Positions 1 through 8,110 of a DNA stretch of 64,000 bases are shown one piece after another. The DNA lies in NCBI RefSeq assembly GCF_030813505.1, contig NZ_JAUSUE010000006.1; one strand, given 5' to 3'. The notes below the pieces were generated by a model that ran no database searches, was not told the DNA's origin, and saw nothing but the letters and a program-made list of their open reading frames with translations. Position numbers and translations under genes: made by a program. Source of the stretch: Pectinatus haikarae (lineage in GTDB: Bacteria > Bacillota > Negativicutes > Selenomonadales > Selenomonadaceae). Numbering within the stretch: position 1 is the stretch's first letter; each line of letters opens with the position of its first letter.

Positions 1-277
1 GCGTGTTGAAAAAAGAGGTGTCTATCTCGTAGAGTACAATATCGGTCTGTATAAGTTCTGCCAGGTTTCTCAGCTTTTTTTTATTATCAGCGGAAAGTGT
101 TGATGTCAGAATGTGAAAACGAAGATGCAGATTAGGATTGTGGCGGCATATAGAAAGTACTGAAGCGGCTGTGCAGCGCATATAGTTATCATCTATACCA
201 TAACCGATATGGACAATATTTTCTTTGCTTTTGCTGAACAAGTGATCATATTTGTTGCATAGGGTATCTGTAAGCAT
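1..277 (-). CDS. Glycosyltransferase family 8 protein (N-terminal part, cut by window edge)
   Basis: The minus strand opens at an ATG and reads without a stop to the window edge, giving about 92 residues. They begin MLTDTLCNKYDHLF and contain HIGYGIDDNYMRCTAASV followed by FHILTSTLSADNKKKL. This is the usual start of GT8 LPS-type galactosyl/glucosyltransferases (WaaI/WaaJ group): a Y/F-G-I-D-D-N-Y motif, a small-residue helix, then FHILT. The DxD metal site lies beyond the window. An AGGCAGGA ribosome site overlaps the stop codon of the upstream GT8 gene, so the two are surely cotranscribed. GT8 enzymes of this type add hexoses from UDP-sugars to the LPS core in the cytoplasm. The sugar and acceptor cannot be told from sequence. 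Confidence 0.85.
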   Translation of the reverse strand, partial: MLTDTLCNKYDHLFSKSKENIVHIGYGIDDNYMRCTAASVLSICRHNPNLHLRFHILTSTLSADNKKKLRNLAELIQTDIVLYEIDTSFFNT

Positions 278-293
278 GCTTATTCCTGCCTTT

Positions 294-1271
294 TCATATC
301 TTCTTGCGTAATTTCCAAAGACCATACAGGCAAGACCATTTCAGCCAGCCTTTGAAATTTCCCGTTTTTTTCATCGTTCTGGCCATGAATTTCGCCTGTT
401 TGTACGTATTGGGATTTTGTATTGATACGGCTTTCCACGGAGACATCATTTGATATTTTATCCATAAGGATGTCAAGAAATGGAACTGTCCCCAGCTTTG
501 CCAGGGTTTGACGCTTCCGGAGTAGTGGAGAAAAACGGTATCATCCGCCGGGTTTTCATTCATATCCGCAAGGTGGTAGATCATGTTATAACAGTGCGGA
601 AGAAATAATATCTTATCGGCCAAAAGCATATTTAAGACATCCTGATCATAAAATTTAAAATTACTTTTTTGTTGCAGCATTGTAATAGATTGTTCAGAAA
701 TATGATTTTTATTCCATTCATCTACATTGATCAGCATCATACCGGAGTTAAAATATTTTTCTCCGGTAAAGCCGAGATTTTTTTTTGCATAACCAGTCAT
801 AAAATCATAATCGGCAGCAACTGCTGAAATCACACCGTCAAGATCAATTTGGAAAAGCTTCTTTAACGGTTGCAGACAAAGAATGTCAGAATCAAGATAT
901 AAACACTTGTCCGTTTTGTTCTGTAATTCACCGCAAATTATGAAACGATAGTAAATTGCTTTTGACCAGGTGAATAAGATAGGGAGATGGCTGAATTTAT
1001 CTCCATCAATGTAATATATATATACTGCAACAGTTTTATATTCCTGACCCAGTAGAGCAAGACAATTTATATCGGCACTGTTCAGCTTGTCGGTAAATAT
1101 ATGAAAGACTATATTTGTGCCGGGGTTGTTCTTCACAATAGACGTCATCAATACACCCATGCCGAGTGCAAATTCTGCATCTATACCAAAAGCGATATTC
1201 ATGCCGGTTCTTATAGATACATCATTGGCTATATTTTTTTTTGCTTTGATAATATTGCTGAAAAAATCCAT
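294..1271 (-). CDS. Glycosyltransferase family 8 protein (LPS core hexosyltransferase, WaaJ-like)
   Basis: The 325-residue protein has a short N-terminal lead of about 23 residues, then MNIAFGIDAEFALGMGV, FHIFTD, the metal-binding DSD within CLYLDSDILCL, and near the C-terminus LHYSGSVKPW. These are the ordered landmarks of the GT8 LPS glucosyl/galactosyltransferase family, whose members are usually 300-340 residues. The first ATG is preferred over the internal Met at residue 24 because AAAGGA stands 7-8 bases before it and WaaJ-like proteins also carry such a lead. It is the first gene of a minus-strand pair with the truncated GT8 gene downstream, and is divergent from the sialyltransferase-like gene. 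Likely role: addition of a hexose to LPS core or outer-core oligosaccharide at the inner face of the cytoplasmic membrane. Confidence 0.88.
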   Translation of the reverse strand: MDFFSNIIKAKKNIANDVSIRTGMNIAFGIDAEFALGMGVLMTSIVKNNPGTNIVFHIFTDKLNSADINCLALLGQEYKTVAVYIYYIDGDKFSHLPILFTWSKAIYYRFIICGELQNKTDKCLYLDSDILCLQPLKKLFQIDLDGVISAVAADYDFMTGYAKKNLGFTGEKYFNSGMMLINVDEWNKNHISEQSITMLQQKSNFKFYDQDVLNMLLADKILFLPHCYNMIYHLADMNENPADDTVFLHYSGSVKPWQSWGQFHFLTSLWIKYQMMSPWKAVSIQNPNTYKQAKFMARTMKKTGNFKGWLKWSCLYGLWKLRKKI

Positions 1272-1327
1272 AATTTATTCCTTTGTCTTAAATTGTAAAT
1301 ACACAGAGCAGTATAATCAGGGTGAAC

Positions 1328-1356
1328 TTGTGCTTTATTTTGCTTTACGTTAAAAT
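1328..1356 (+). promoter_or_regulatory. Putative sigma-70-type promoter for the sialyltransferase-like gene
   Basis: TTGTGC and TAAAAT are separated by exactly 17 bases and lie just ahead of an AAAGAGGTG ribosome site and the ATG at 1374. The leader would be very short. The -35 box is only a partial match, so this is a moderate prediction. Confidence 0.4.
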
Positions 1357-1373
1357 AGTTAAAGAGGTGAATT

Positions 1374-2459
1374 ATGAAGAATTTATTTATAGTAAATACG
1401 CCATTTCATTTGCTGACATCATTTATTTTGAGCAGGAGCATTTTTGCCGCTGATGATAATTATTTGGCACTTATTCATCCGCATGGTTATTCTAAATGGG
1501 CAGAGAACCCCTTGATGGCATATATGGCATCAGACAAGAGCGGATATGTGAAAGTATTTTATTTATTAAACTGGCTTTCACATAAAAATAAAGAAAAGAG
1601 TTATAAAAAACAAGCTGATGAAGTAAAAAACAGCATCGGTAAAATTGGCATAGAAAGAGCTTTCCTTGGCAGCGATATTGATCCGCAAAATCAATTACTG
1701 GTAGCGGCATTGGGAATGAAAGATTTTTATCGCTATGAAGACGGGCTTTTTTCCTATTATAATGAAGATCGCCGCAGACCTAAAACACATGAAATTTTTC
1801 ATAAATTTAAAATATGGCTCTTAAAAAAATCAGCTGGCATAAAAAGCGATATGTATATTAATACAGCAACAGCAGGAGACAGTCATGCCGGTGTTGTAGA
1901 TTATATGTACGCACCGGAGCTTCTCGGACGTTATTCACCCAAGACAGTAAAAATAACCGAGAATATGATACATACTGCTATAGCAGATCTAAAAATGCAT
2001 GATCTTTTGCAGGAAACTTTTACAGCAAAATGTGTATTGTTTTTGAGCCAGCCGCTGGTTGAAAAAAAATGGTACACAATAGAGCAGGAATTGACATGTT
2101 TAAAAAAATTGATTCAACCATTCGATGATAAGGCAGTGCTTTTGTATAAACCTCATCCCAATGACAGTAAGTATAAGATAGATTATTATCGACAGAATTT
2201 TCCTCAGATGCGCATCTATGAGGGGATTGAACCGGCAGAACTGCTTTTCGCCCGCGAAAAAAAGCTCATTGCTGTGGCCAGCTATCAGTCAACTGCCTTA
2301 ATGTATCCTGCTATGTTTTCCGGCAGGCCGTTCAAATCCATAAGTCTTGCTGATTTCGGGCAAAGCCCTGTTCTGCATGCATATAAAGAGATCATGGAAA
2401 AAGCGGGAATATTTTTTCCTCAAACGACAGATGAGCTGGTAAATTATATGCAAAAGTAA
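1374..2459 (+). CDS. Putative sialyltransferase-like glycosyltransferase (GT52/polysialyltransferase type)
   Basis: This 361-residue soluble protein starts MKNLFIVNTPFHLLTSF, resembling the NTPFHLL-type start of GT52 and polysialyltransferase-like enzymes. Further on come RYEDGLFSYY, the HP motif in LLYKPHPNDSKYKID (residues about 260-275), and a Ser/Thr-rich site in ASYQSTALMYP (about 310-320). The HP and S/T motifs bind CMP-sugar in bacterial sialyltransferases of these families. The gene stands alone on the plus strand inside an LPS region, with its own promoter and a strong terminator shared with the facing GT4 gene. No CMP-sialic acid genes (neuA, neuB, neuC) are in the window, so the donor could be CMP-Neu5Ac, CMP-Kdo or something else. 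The family call is from motifs only. Confidence 0.55.
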   Translation: MKNLFIVNTPFHLLTSFILSRSIFAADDNYLALIHPHGYSKWAENPLMAYMASDKSGYVKVFYLLNWLSHKNKEKSYKKQADEVKNSIGKIGIERAFLGSDIDPQNQLLVAALGMKDFYRYEDGLFSYYNEDRRRPKTHEIFHKFKIWLLKKSAGIKSDMYINTATAGDSHAGVVDYMYAPELLGRYSPKTVKITENMIHTAIADLKMHDLLQETFTAKCVLFLSQPLVEKKWYTIEQELTCLKKLIQPFDDKAVLLYKPHPNDSKYKIDYYRQNFPQMRIYEGIEPAELLFAREKKLIAVASYQSTALMYPAMFSGRPFKSISLADFGQSPVLHAYKEIMEKAGIFFPQTTDELVNYMQK

Positions 2460-2477
2460 ATAAAATCAGGATTAGTG

Positions 2478-2521
2478 AAAAATAAGTTCAAGGATAAACA
2501 AATATCCCTGAACTTATTTTT
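2478..2521. terminator. Bidirectional rho-independent terminator
   Basis: Two 19-base arms (2478-2496 and 2503-2521) match with one A-C mismatch around a 6-base loop. The stem begins with A5 and ends with T5, so both strands have a U-tract. It separates the convergent sialyltransferase-like and GT4 genes and includes the last codons and stop of the GT4 gene. Confidence 0.85.
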
Positions 2522-3596
2522 GGGGCTGGGAACATTCGTTGTACAGAGAAATAATCTCATCAAACATTTTTTCAGGAGAAAAACGGGAAATAATATCGTT
2601 TCTGGCGGCTTGACCCATCTGAAGACGCAAGATAGTATTTGCTGCTAATAATTTGAGTTTGCTGTACAAGATCTCACAATTTCCGCTGGGGATGAGGTAT
2701 CCTGTTTTACCATCGGTAATAACTTCACCTGTGCCGCCGACATCATAGGCGAGCGCGGGTTTTTTCATTGCCATTCCTTCAGCGAGGACCAGACCAAAGG
2801 TTTCAAAACGTGATGGCAGAACAATCACATCGGCAGCAGACAGATAATTTTCCACATCGGGTTTATGACCAAGAAAATGTACTCGGTCTGTCAATCCATT
2901 TTTCCATATTTGATAACGCAATTTCCACTTGCCCTTACCGGTACCGATAATCAGTAAATGCCAGTCTGCAGCACCGGTTTGTTCTGATAAAAGTTTGATA
3001 AGATGCTGATGGCCCTTATTGCGGAGATTTTTTATCCGGGCAGTAATTGCCAGGCAGAAAGTTTTGTCAGCTATATTTAATCTCTTGCGAAGATCATTAC
3101 GATTATCGTGAGGAGAAAATTTTTTGGTATCAACACCATTATAAATAACTTTTACTTTTTCCGGTATGGCACCATTTTCTAAAGCAATGTGGTATACATA
3201 TTGACTCACGGCTATTATTTTATCACACTGCAGAAGAATCCTTTCTTTTCTGCTGCCGAACAAGCCGTGTGCAGTATAAAGAACCGGCAGATCAGGCAAA
3301 TATTTTAACTTGCATTTTACTGCCGTGATACCTGCAGCAGCAGAATGAGCATGGACAAGCTCTATATCATATTTTTTTATTATGAATTTGAGAAAAAATG
3401 CCGCAAGAGAAGTGTTCAGCCGCAATGGCAGGAATATCTGAGAAATTCCCTTGGCAGCCAGCTTATCGGCAAGCTGTCCGCCGCCGGAAACAACGATAAC
3501 ATTATGACCGTTTTTCTGAAGAAGGGGAGCAAGCATAGCAACGTGACTTTCGGCACCGCCTATATTCATTCTTGGTACAAGAAGAAGAATATTCAT
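2514..3596 (-). CDS. Glycosyltransferase family 4 protein
   Basis: The 360-residue protein has the two-Rossmann GT-B layout of GT4. The N-terminal domain begins MNILLLVPRMNIGGAESHV with the acceptor-side GG, a linker region contains KVIYNGVDTKKFSP, and the donor domain contains the E-x7-E signature FETFGLVLAEG followed by YDVGGTGEVI. It is the last gene of the LPS operon. Its ATG overlaps the stop codon of the Stealth gene (ATGA), indicating translational coupling. Likely role: transfer of a sugar from a nucleotide donor during LPS core, O-antigen or capsule-like glycan assembly. The donor is not predictable. Confidence 0.88.
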   Translation of the reverse strand: MNILLLVPRMNIGGAESHVAMLAPLLQKNGHNVIVVSGGGQLADKLAAKGISQIFLPLRLNTSLAAFFLKFIIKKYDIELVHAHSAAAGITAVKCKLKYLPDLPVLYTAHGLFGSRKERILLQCDKIIAVSQYVYHIALENGAIPEKVKVIYNGVDTKKFSPHDNRNDLRKRLNIADKTFCLAITARIKNLRNKGHQHLIKLLSEQTGAADWHLLIIGTGKGKWKLRYQIWKNGLTDRVHFLGHKPDVENYLSAADVIVLPSRFETFGLVLAEGMAMKKPALAYDVGGTGEVITDGKTGYLIPSGNCEILYSKLKLLAANTILRLQMGQAARNDIISRFSPEKMFDEIISLYNECSQPQK

Positions 3597-4606
3597 TTTT
3601 CAAAACTCGATTTTTCTGGCAGAATTTTTTCAAAGGAAGCGATAATATGTCTTTTTATATTGGCAAAATCAATATTATCATTATCGTTCACACAGAGCAT
3701 AGGCATGTCTTGTGATTCAATAGCAGTATATAAATCAGCATTATCTGCTTCCTGTCCGTATATTTCAAATACCTGTCCCTTAGCGTGACGGCCTATGGGC
3801 TCAAAGTCGCCCTTTATAAGCTGCCAATATCGAATAAGCCATTGATCAACATCACTGCGGCTGCGGAATTTATTGCAGCTGCTTTCATCAAGTACATCAT
3901 TTTCTGCAGACCAGATATCATTATAAGTACTTTTTAAAAATGAATAGGGCAGGTGATTGTTAGAAAAACCGCGAAAATGATGCTCTCCTGAGAAAATAAA
4001 ATTGCGCAAAGCATTCCAGCCATATTTAGGGGACATCCATTTCCAAAAATGCTTGCGGACTTCTGCCTTTTTATCAAAATTAGCATTCAGTACAGCCATA
4101 CTGTTAAATTTTATAAAAGGCATCATATCGCCTTTTACAGGAGAACTTATGGCAGTGACAATACAAAAATCTGTTGGCAGTCCGTTTTTGAAAAATAATT
4201 CTTTTGGCACCGGTTTTAGAATAAACATGTCGTCATTAAAAGATACAAAGCGTTCGGCAAGACCTTTTATACGATGTAAATTCAGCTCTAAAGGACTGGA
4301 ACTGAAAGTAGGAAGATATTGTGGAAGAAGATAATTATCGTGGCGGATGATATTTAATTTGGGATGTTCAGTATTTAACCATGCCGGTAAATGTCCGCAG
4401 GTTATAAAATGGATTTTATTTACCCAGGGCGCAAACTTTTCTACACCACGGAACCAATATTGCAGATTGTCCCAATCGCGATACCGGCTGAGACGCTTAT
4501 CTCCATTTATATCAGAAGAATAGGCATTCTTTTGTTTCTGCCAGGATGGATCATTGCCGTCCACCCAGCAAATAGTAAAATCTATTGGCTGATTATTTTC
4601 TTGCAT
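3593..4606 (-). CDS. Stealth family protein, sugar-1-phosphate transferase for surface glycan
   Basis: This 337-residue protein shows the Stealth conserved regions in order: CR1 DFTICWVDGNDPSWQKQK at residues about 9-26, CR2 RIKGLAERFVSFNDDMFIL near residue 115, then a region with MPFIKFNSMAVLNANF and a C-terminal FR-x-SDVDQWLIRYWQ block. Stealth enzymes, which include the capsule phosphotransferases of Neisseria and CpsY-type proteins, move a hexose-1-phosphate from a nucleotide sugar to a glycan and form phosphodiester links. AAAGGG lies 8 bases before the ATG. The gene starts directly after the acyltransferase stop and is coupled by overlap to the GT4 gene, so it probably adds a phosphodiester-linked sugar to the LPS or a capsule-like polymer. 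Confidence 0.9.
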   Translation of the reverse strand: MQENNQPIDFTICWVDGNDPSWQKQKNAYSSDINGDKRLSRYRDWDNLQYWFRGVEKFAPWVNKIHFITCGHLPAWLNTEHPKLNIIRHDNYLLPQYLPTFSSSPLELNLHRIKGLAERFVSFNDDMFILKPVPKELFFKNGLPTDFCIVTAISSPVKGDMMPFIKFNSMAVLNANFDKKAEVRKHFWKWMSPKYGWNALRNFIFSGEHHFRGFSNNHLPYSFLKSTYNDIWSAENDVLDESSCNKFRSRSDVDQWLIRYWQLIKGDFEPIGRHAKGQVFEIYGQEADNADLYTAIESQDMPMLCVNDNDNIDFANIKRHIIASFEKILPEKSSFEK

Positions 4607-4607
4607 T

Positions 4608-5513
4608 TTATTTGCCCTTTTCTGTATAAGTTTTTGTCGCTCGATGACGCTCTACCGATTTCCATCGATTGTGCAGCCAAAACCATTCCGCAGGATGTTT
4701 TATTATATGATCTTCTATTTGTTTTGTTATTATCATGGTAGCTGTGCGTATATCTTCATGTTTATTTTGGGTTTTCGCCACAAAGATAGGTTTATGGATA
4801 ATTATTTGATGAGTGAGTCCGGGGCCTTTGACTATAAAAACAGGAATTATAGGAGCATTGTTGCGGCGGGCAATAGTCGCTGCTCCGTGAGCACATGAAG
4901 CATCTCTGCCTAAGAAAGGCATAACTATACCGTCTTCAGCAGCATCCTGATCCATTATGAGGCCAATGAGCCAGCCCTTAGAGATCATCTTGAACATGTT
5001 TCGGACATCATACTTATACATGACATATACACCTATCAAGGCACGGTATTCGTTCATAAAACGATCAGCGCCGCGATTGGATTGTTCCTGAGCTACACCG
5101 ACAAGCTTATAGCCATTTTGAGATAAAGCGCCGCCTAAAAGTTCCCAGTTACCGCTGTGAGCAGCTGCAAGAATACCGCCGCGGCCAAGCTTCAAAGCCT
5201 CATCAAGATTTTCTGTACCGGATAAAGTGATATATTTATTCATATTATATTTCATGATAGGAAAACGCAGTACATCGATTATCATGGGACCAAATTTTGT
5301 CCAGCTTTTTTTTACGATTTGTACAGCTTTCTTATGAGATATATTAAGGCTGAGTACAGCATTTCTTACAGCCATATTTTTTCGTTTAGGCGGAATTAAA
5401 AACCATGTTATATGACCAATGGCCCTGCCTATCAGGTACGATATTTTTTCTGGCAATAAACAGAACAGTTTACTGAATAGTTTCAATACATAATAAAGAG
5501 CGATGAAAATCAC
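4608..5513 (-). CDS. Lipid A-type lysophospholipid acyltransferase (LpxL/HtrB family)
   Basis: The 301-residue protein has an N-terminal membrane helix (FIALYYVLKLFSKLF) and the H-x4-E catalytic motif HSGNWE at residues 119-124. LIGLIMDQDAAEDGIVMPFLG and the C-terminal PAEWFWLHNRWKS are typical of LpxL/LpxM late acyltransferases, which move an acyl chain from acyl-ACP to lipid A at the inner membrane. The start is uncertain. The listed first codon is a GTG that lies inside the best ribosome site (AGGAAGGTGAT), so either translation starts a few codons later at a rare codon, or the GTG is used with a weak site. It sits between the heptosyltransferase and Stealth genes in the LPS operon. Confidence 0.88.
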   Translation of the reverse strand: MIFIALYYVLKLFSKLFCLLPEKISYLIGRAIGHITWFLIPPKRKNMAVRNAVLSLNISHKKAVQIVKKSWTKFGPMIIDVLRFPIMKYNMNKYITLSGTENLDEALKLGRGGILAAAHSGNWELLGGALSQNGYKLVGVAQEQSNRGADRFMNEYRALIGVYVMYKYDVRNMFKMISKGWLIGLIMDQDAAEDGIVMPFLGRDASCAHGAATIARRNNAPIIPVFIVKGPGLTHQIIIHKPIFVAKTQNKHEDIRTATMIITKQIEDHIIKHPAEWFWLHNRWKSVERHRATKTYTEKGK

Positions 5514-5608
5514 CTTCCTGTTATTAGCTGGTCTGACTTTTGATAAGAAGGTTCAAAAGTGTGGGATGCCGCTGTCCGGCAAGTTTTACTGTGCTGAATA
5601 AATTAAAA

Positions 5609-6628
5609 TCAGCGTAAAACTGCTGTCAATTTATTTATTACCTGCTGAGGCTCAATAGAGGCAAGACAATCACGGTTAAAGCGGCATTTCCGTTTCCAGC
5701 AGTGTCGGCAGTCATAGGCTACTTCAATATAATTGTTTTTTTGATTGTAGGGTCCGTTGCGATTGGCATCTGTAGGTCCCATGATCATAATAGCAGGTTT
5801 GCCAAGAGCAGCCGCCATATGAAGACTGCCGGTATCACCGCCGACGGTGGCAGAGGCATTTTTAATTATGAATGCCAATTCTTTTAAAGCTGTTTGTCCC
5901 ACCAGGTCAACGGTGTTGTTTTGTGTCAGATTTTTTATTTTATCTGCGATAAGACGGTCTGTTTTTCCGGCACCGGCTAAAAGCGGAATTATTTTTTTAC
6001 CGCAGCACCAATCAATTAATTCTGCGAAATAGGAAGCAGGCCAGCGTTTATTGGGCCAATTGGCACCGACCACCAAAACCACATAAGGATCGCTGAGATT
6101 CACTTTATTTTCAAACAGCAGAGAACGGGCTTTAGCAATATTGTCTTCTGTTATGCCCAGCGGAAATACTGGATTATCAGCGTTCCCGCCTAATCGGCGG
6201 ACAACATCCAAATATCTTTCCACTATATGACCATTATGGTTTTTTCCGCTCAGCGGTGTACTTATGATTCCGCTGCCCTCACGCATATCCGTGTAACCGA
6301 CTTTTTCTGCAGCATGGGCCAGCCAGGCAATAAGAGCTGATTTTAAAAGTCCCTGCAGATCAATACTGATATCATAGCGGCGTTTATTGAGACGTGCAGA
6401 AAAAGGTTTCATATATTTAAGAAAATCAATAGGCGAATTTAATTTCTTCCGATCGAAAATAATAATTTCATCAATTGCCGGACAATCGTTGACTATGTCG
6501 GCAGCTACGGGAGAAACTACCCAAGTAAGATGACAGTCCGGCCAAGTTTTTTTTACAGCTGCCGCCACAGGCAACGCATGGATGACATCACCGATAGCAC
6601 TGAGCTTTATTATAAGAATATTTTTCAT
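5609..6628 (-). CDS. LPS heptosyltransferase (GT9; WaaC/WaaF family)
   Basis: The 339-residue protein starts MKNILIIKLSAIGDVIHALP, the hallmark GT9 start with the SAIGD acceptor motif. It continues with YDISIDLQGLLKSALIAWLA, HIVERYLDVVRRLGG, the donor-site VGGDTGSLHMAAALGKPAIMIMGPTD, and a Cys-rich tail CRHCWKRKCRFNRDCL seen in this family. The HxVERY segment resembles WaaC-type heptosyltransferase I more than WaaF, but I would not assign the exact acceptor. It transfers L-glycero-D-manno-heptose from ADP-heptose to inner-core LPS in the cytoplasm. It lies two bases after the adenylyltransferase that helps make its donor, so supply and use of heptose are in one operon. Confidence 0.9.
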   Translation of the reverse strand: MKNILIIKLSAIGDVIHALPVAAAVKKTWPDCHLTWVVSPVAADIVNDCPAIDEIIIFDRKKLNSPIDFLKYMKPFSARLNKRRYDISIDLQGLLKSALIAWLAHAAEKVGYTDMREGSGIISTPLSGKNHNGHIVERYLDVVRRLGGNADNPVFPLGITEDNIAKARSLLFENKVNLSDPYVVLVVGANWPNKRWPASYFAELIDWCCGKKIIPLLAGAGKTDRLIADKIKNLTQNNTVDLVGQTALKELAFIIKNASATVGGDTGSLHMAAALGKPAIMIMGPTDANRNGPYNQKNNYIEVAYDCRHCWKRKCRFNRDCLASIEPQQVINKLTAVLR

Positions 6629-6630
6629 GG

Positions 6631-7101
6631 TCAGCTGCAGATCTCTTGTACTTTCTTTATGATGTTTGTTGTGGAGCAGCCCGGCAATAATTTGATAAAC
6701 TCGGCGTGGCCGCCATATTTTTGCAGGGTTTTTGCCTCGGGCAGGGTAGACAGAGAGTAATCGCTGCCTTTTACATAAATGTCCGGCCGTACCTTTTCTA
6801 TAAGCTTTTCAGCGTTGGTTTCATCAAACAAAACCACATAAGTCACAGATTTTAGAGCATTTATCACAATGGCTCGTTCATTTTCGGGGACAATAGGTCT
6901 TTTATCGTTTTTCCAACGTTTTACGGAGGCATCGGTGTTCAGACCGACAATGAGGCAGTCACCATATGAAGCAGCCTTCTCCAGATATGTTATGTGTCCG
7001 GCATGGATAATATCAAAGCAACCGTTGGTTAAAACTATTTTTTGACCGGATTTTTTTAAAACAGAGCAAAGCATTGCTATATCATCATTTTTTATAATCA
7101 T
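6631..7101 (-). CDS. rfaE2: D-glycero-beta-D-manno-heptose 1-phosphate adenylyltransferase
   Basis: This 156-residue nucleotidyltransferase has VLTNGCFDIIHAGH with the catalytic HAGH at residues 33-36, RPIVPENERA, and VKGSDYSLSTLPEA. Together these match the RfaE2/HldC domain. It activates heptose-1-phosphate with ATP, the last activation step before epimerisation to ADP-L-glycero-D-manno-heptose. In E. coli this activity is fused to the kinase as HldE. Here kinase and adenylyltransferase are separate adjacent genes with four bases between them. gmhA, gmhB and hldD are not in the window. Confidence 0.93.
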   Translation of the reverse strand: MIIKNDDIAMLCSVLKKSGQKIVLTNGCFDIIHAGHITYLEKAASYGDCLIVGLNTDASVKRWKNDKRPIVPENERAIVINALKSVTYVVLFDETNAEKLIEKVRPDIYVKGSDYSLSTLPEAKTLQKYGGHAEFIKLLPGCSTTNIIKKVQEICS

Positions 7102-7105
7102 AAGC

Positions 7106-8104
7106 TCACTTTTCCAAAATATTTTTCAGTTCTTTTACCGCTACTGTGGCTGTACCCATCTTGCGTACAGCTATGCCGGCAGCATAATTGGATAATTTTG
7201 CTGCCAGAGAAGGATCATAGCCTGCTGCTACGGCCAAGATAAATGCGGCTACACAAGTATCACCGGCACCGGAAACATCGTAAACTTCACTTTTATCAGA
7301 TACGGGGATGCGAGTTGCTTTGCCGTTTTCTTCAAATAAAACCATTCCTTTTTCACCGCAGGTTACTAAAATACCTTTAGCTTTTAATTTCTTCAACAAG
7401 AGAAATCCAGCATTATAAAGATCGGTCTCTGTATTTATTGCAGAATTTACGGCGCTGGCCAGCTCAGCATCATTTTGCTTCACGTAAGTGACACCTGCGA
7501 AGGATTCTATATCGTAGCGTGAATCGACTATGCAGGGAACATTGTTTTTCTGTGAATAGTTTATGGCGAGTTCACGTACCGCGGGTGTAATTGTACCACT
7601 GCCATAATCACTGAGAACAATGCCGCCGATTTTTGGCAGCAGCATACGCAGTTTTTCTAAAAGCAGTGTCTCGTCAGAAGGGCTTATCGGTGTATTATTA
7701 TCATGATCTATGCGTACTACCTGCTGACTGACGGTTGCTCTTCCTCCGGCAATTATCCTGGTTTTAGTTATAGTGGTGCCTTTAGCTGAAACCAACATAC
7801 CGTCGATGCCGACACCGTTAACCGTCAAAATATTTTTAAGGCCTGCACCGGCGCTGTCACTGCCTAGTAATCCCACAGCGGAAACGCATCCGCCCAGTGT
7901 AGCAATATTATTTACTACATTGGCAGCGCCTCCGGCAACAATTTTCTCTTCTGCCTGTTTGAGAACTAAGACAGGTGCTTCACGAGAGATTCGGTCGATA
8001 GTACAGTGCAGGTATATATCTGCGACCATATCGCCGATGACGGCTATATGTTTATTTTGCATACCGCTCAGAACAGCGGATAATAAATTTTTTCTGTTTT
8101 CCAT
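7106..8104 (-). CDS. rfaE1: D-glycero-beta-D-manno-heptose-7-phosphate kinase
   Basis: The 332-residue PfkB-family kinase has an N-terminal AVIGDMVADIYL, the sugar-binding IVAGGAANVVNNIATLGG, and the C-terminal anion hole and catalytic base DVSGAGDTCVAAF, with GAGD at about residues 269-272. Length and order match the RfaE1/HldA domain, which phosphorylates heptose-7-phosphate at C1. It lies directly upstream of the adenylyltransferase gene. Its ribosome site (GGTGAT) overlaps the end of the lptD reading frame, which suggests coupling to lptD. It differs from ribokinase-like homologues by the heptose-type neighbours and the REAPVLVLKQ segment. Confidence 0.92.
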   Translation of the reverse strand: MENRKNLLSAVLSGMQNKHIAVIGDMVADIYLHCTIDRISREAPVLVLKQAEEKIVAGGAANVVNNIATLGGCVSAVGLLGSDSAGAGLKNILTVNGVGIDGMLVSAKGTTITKTRIIAGGRATVSQQVVRIDHDNNTPISPSDETLLLEKLRMLLPKIGGIVLSDYGSGTITPAVRELAINYSQKNNVPCIVDSRYDIESFAGVTYVKQNDAELASAVNSAINTETDLYNAGFLLLKKLKAKGILVTCGEKGMVLFEENGKATRIPVSDKSEVYDVSGAGDTCVAAFILAVAAGYDPSLAAKLSNYAAGIAVRKMGTATVAVKELKNILEK

Positions 8105-8110
8105 TTTGTA

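Noticed and set aside
6631..8104. A fused HldE-type bifunctional heptose enzyme
   Set aside because: Kinase and adenylyltransferase are clearly two frames with stop, gap and new start, not one protein with a frameshift.
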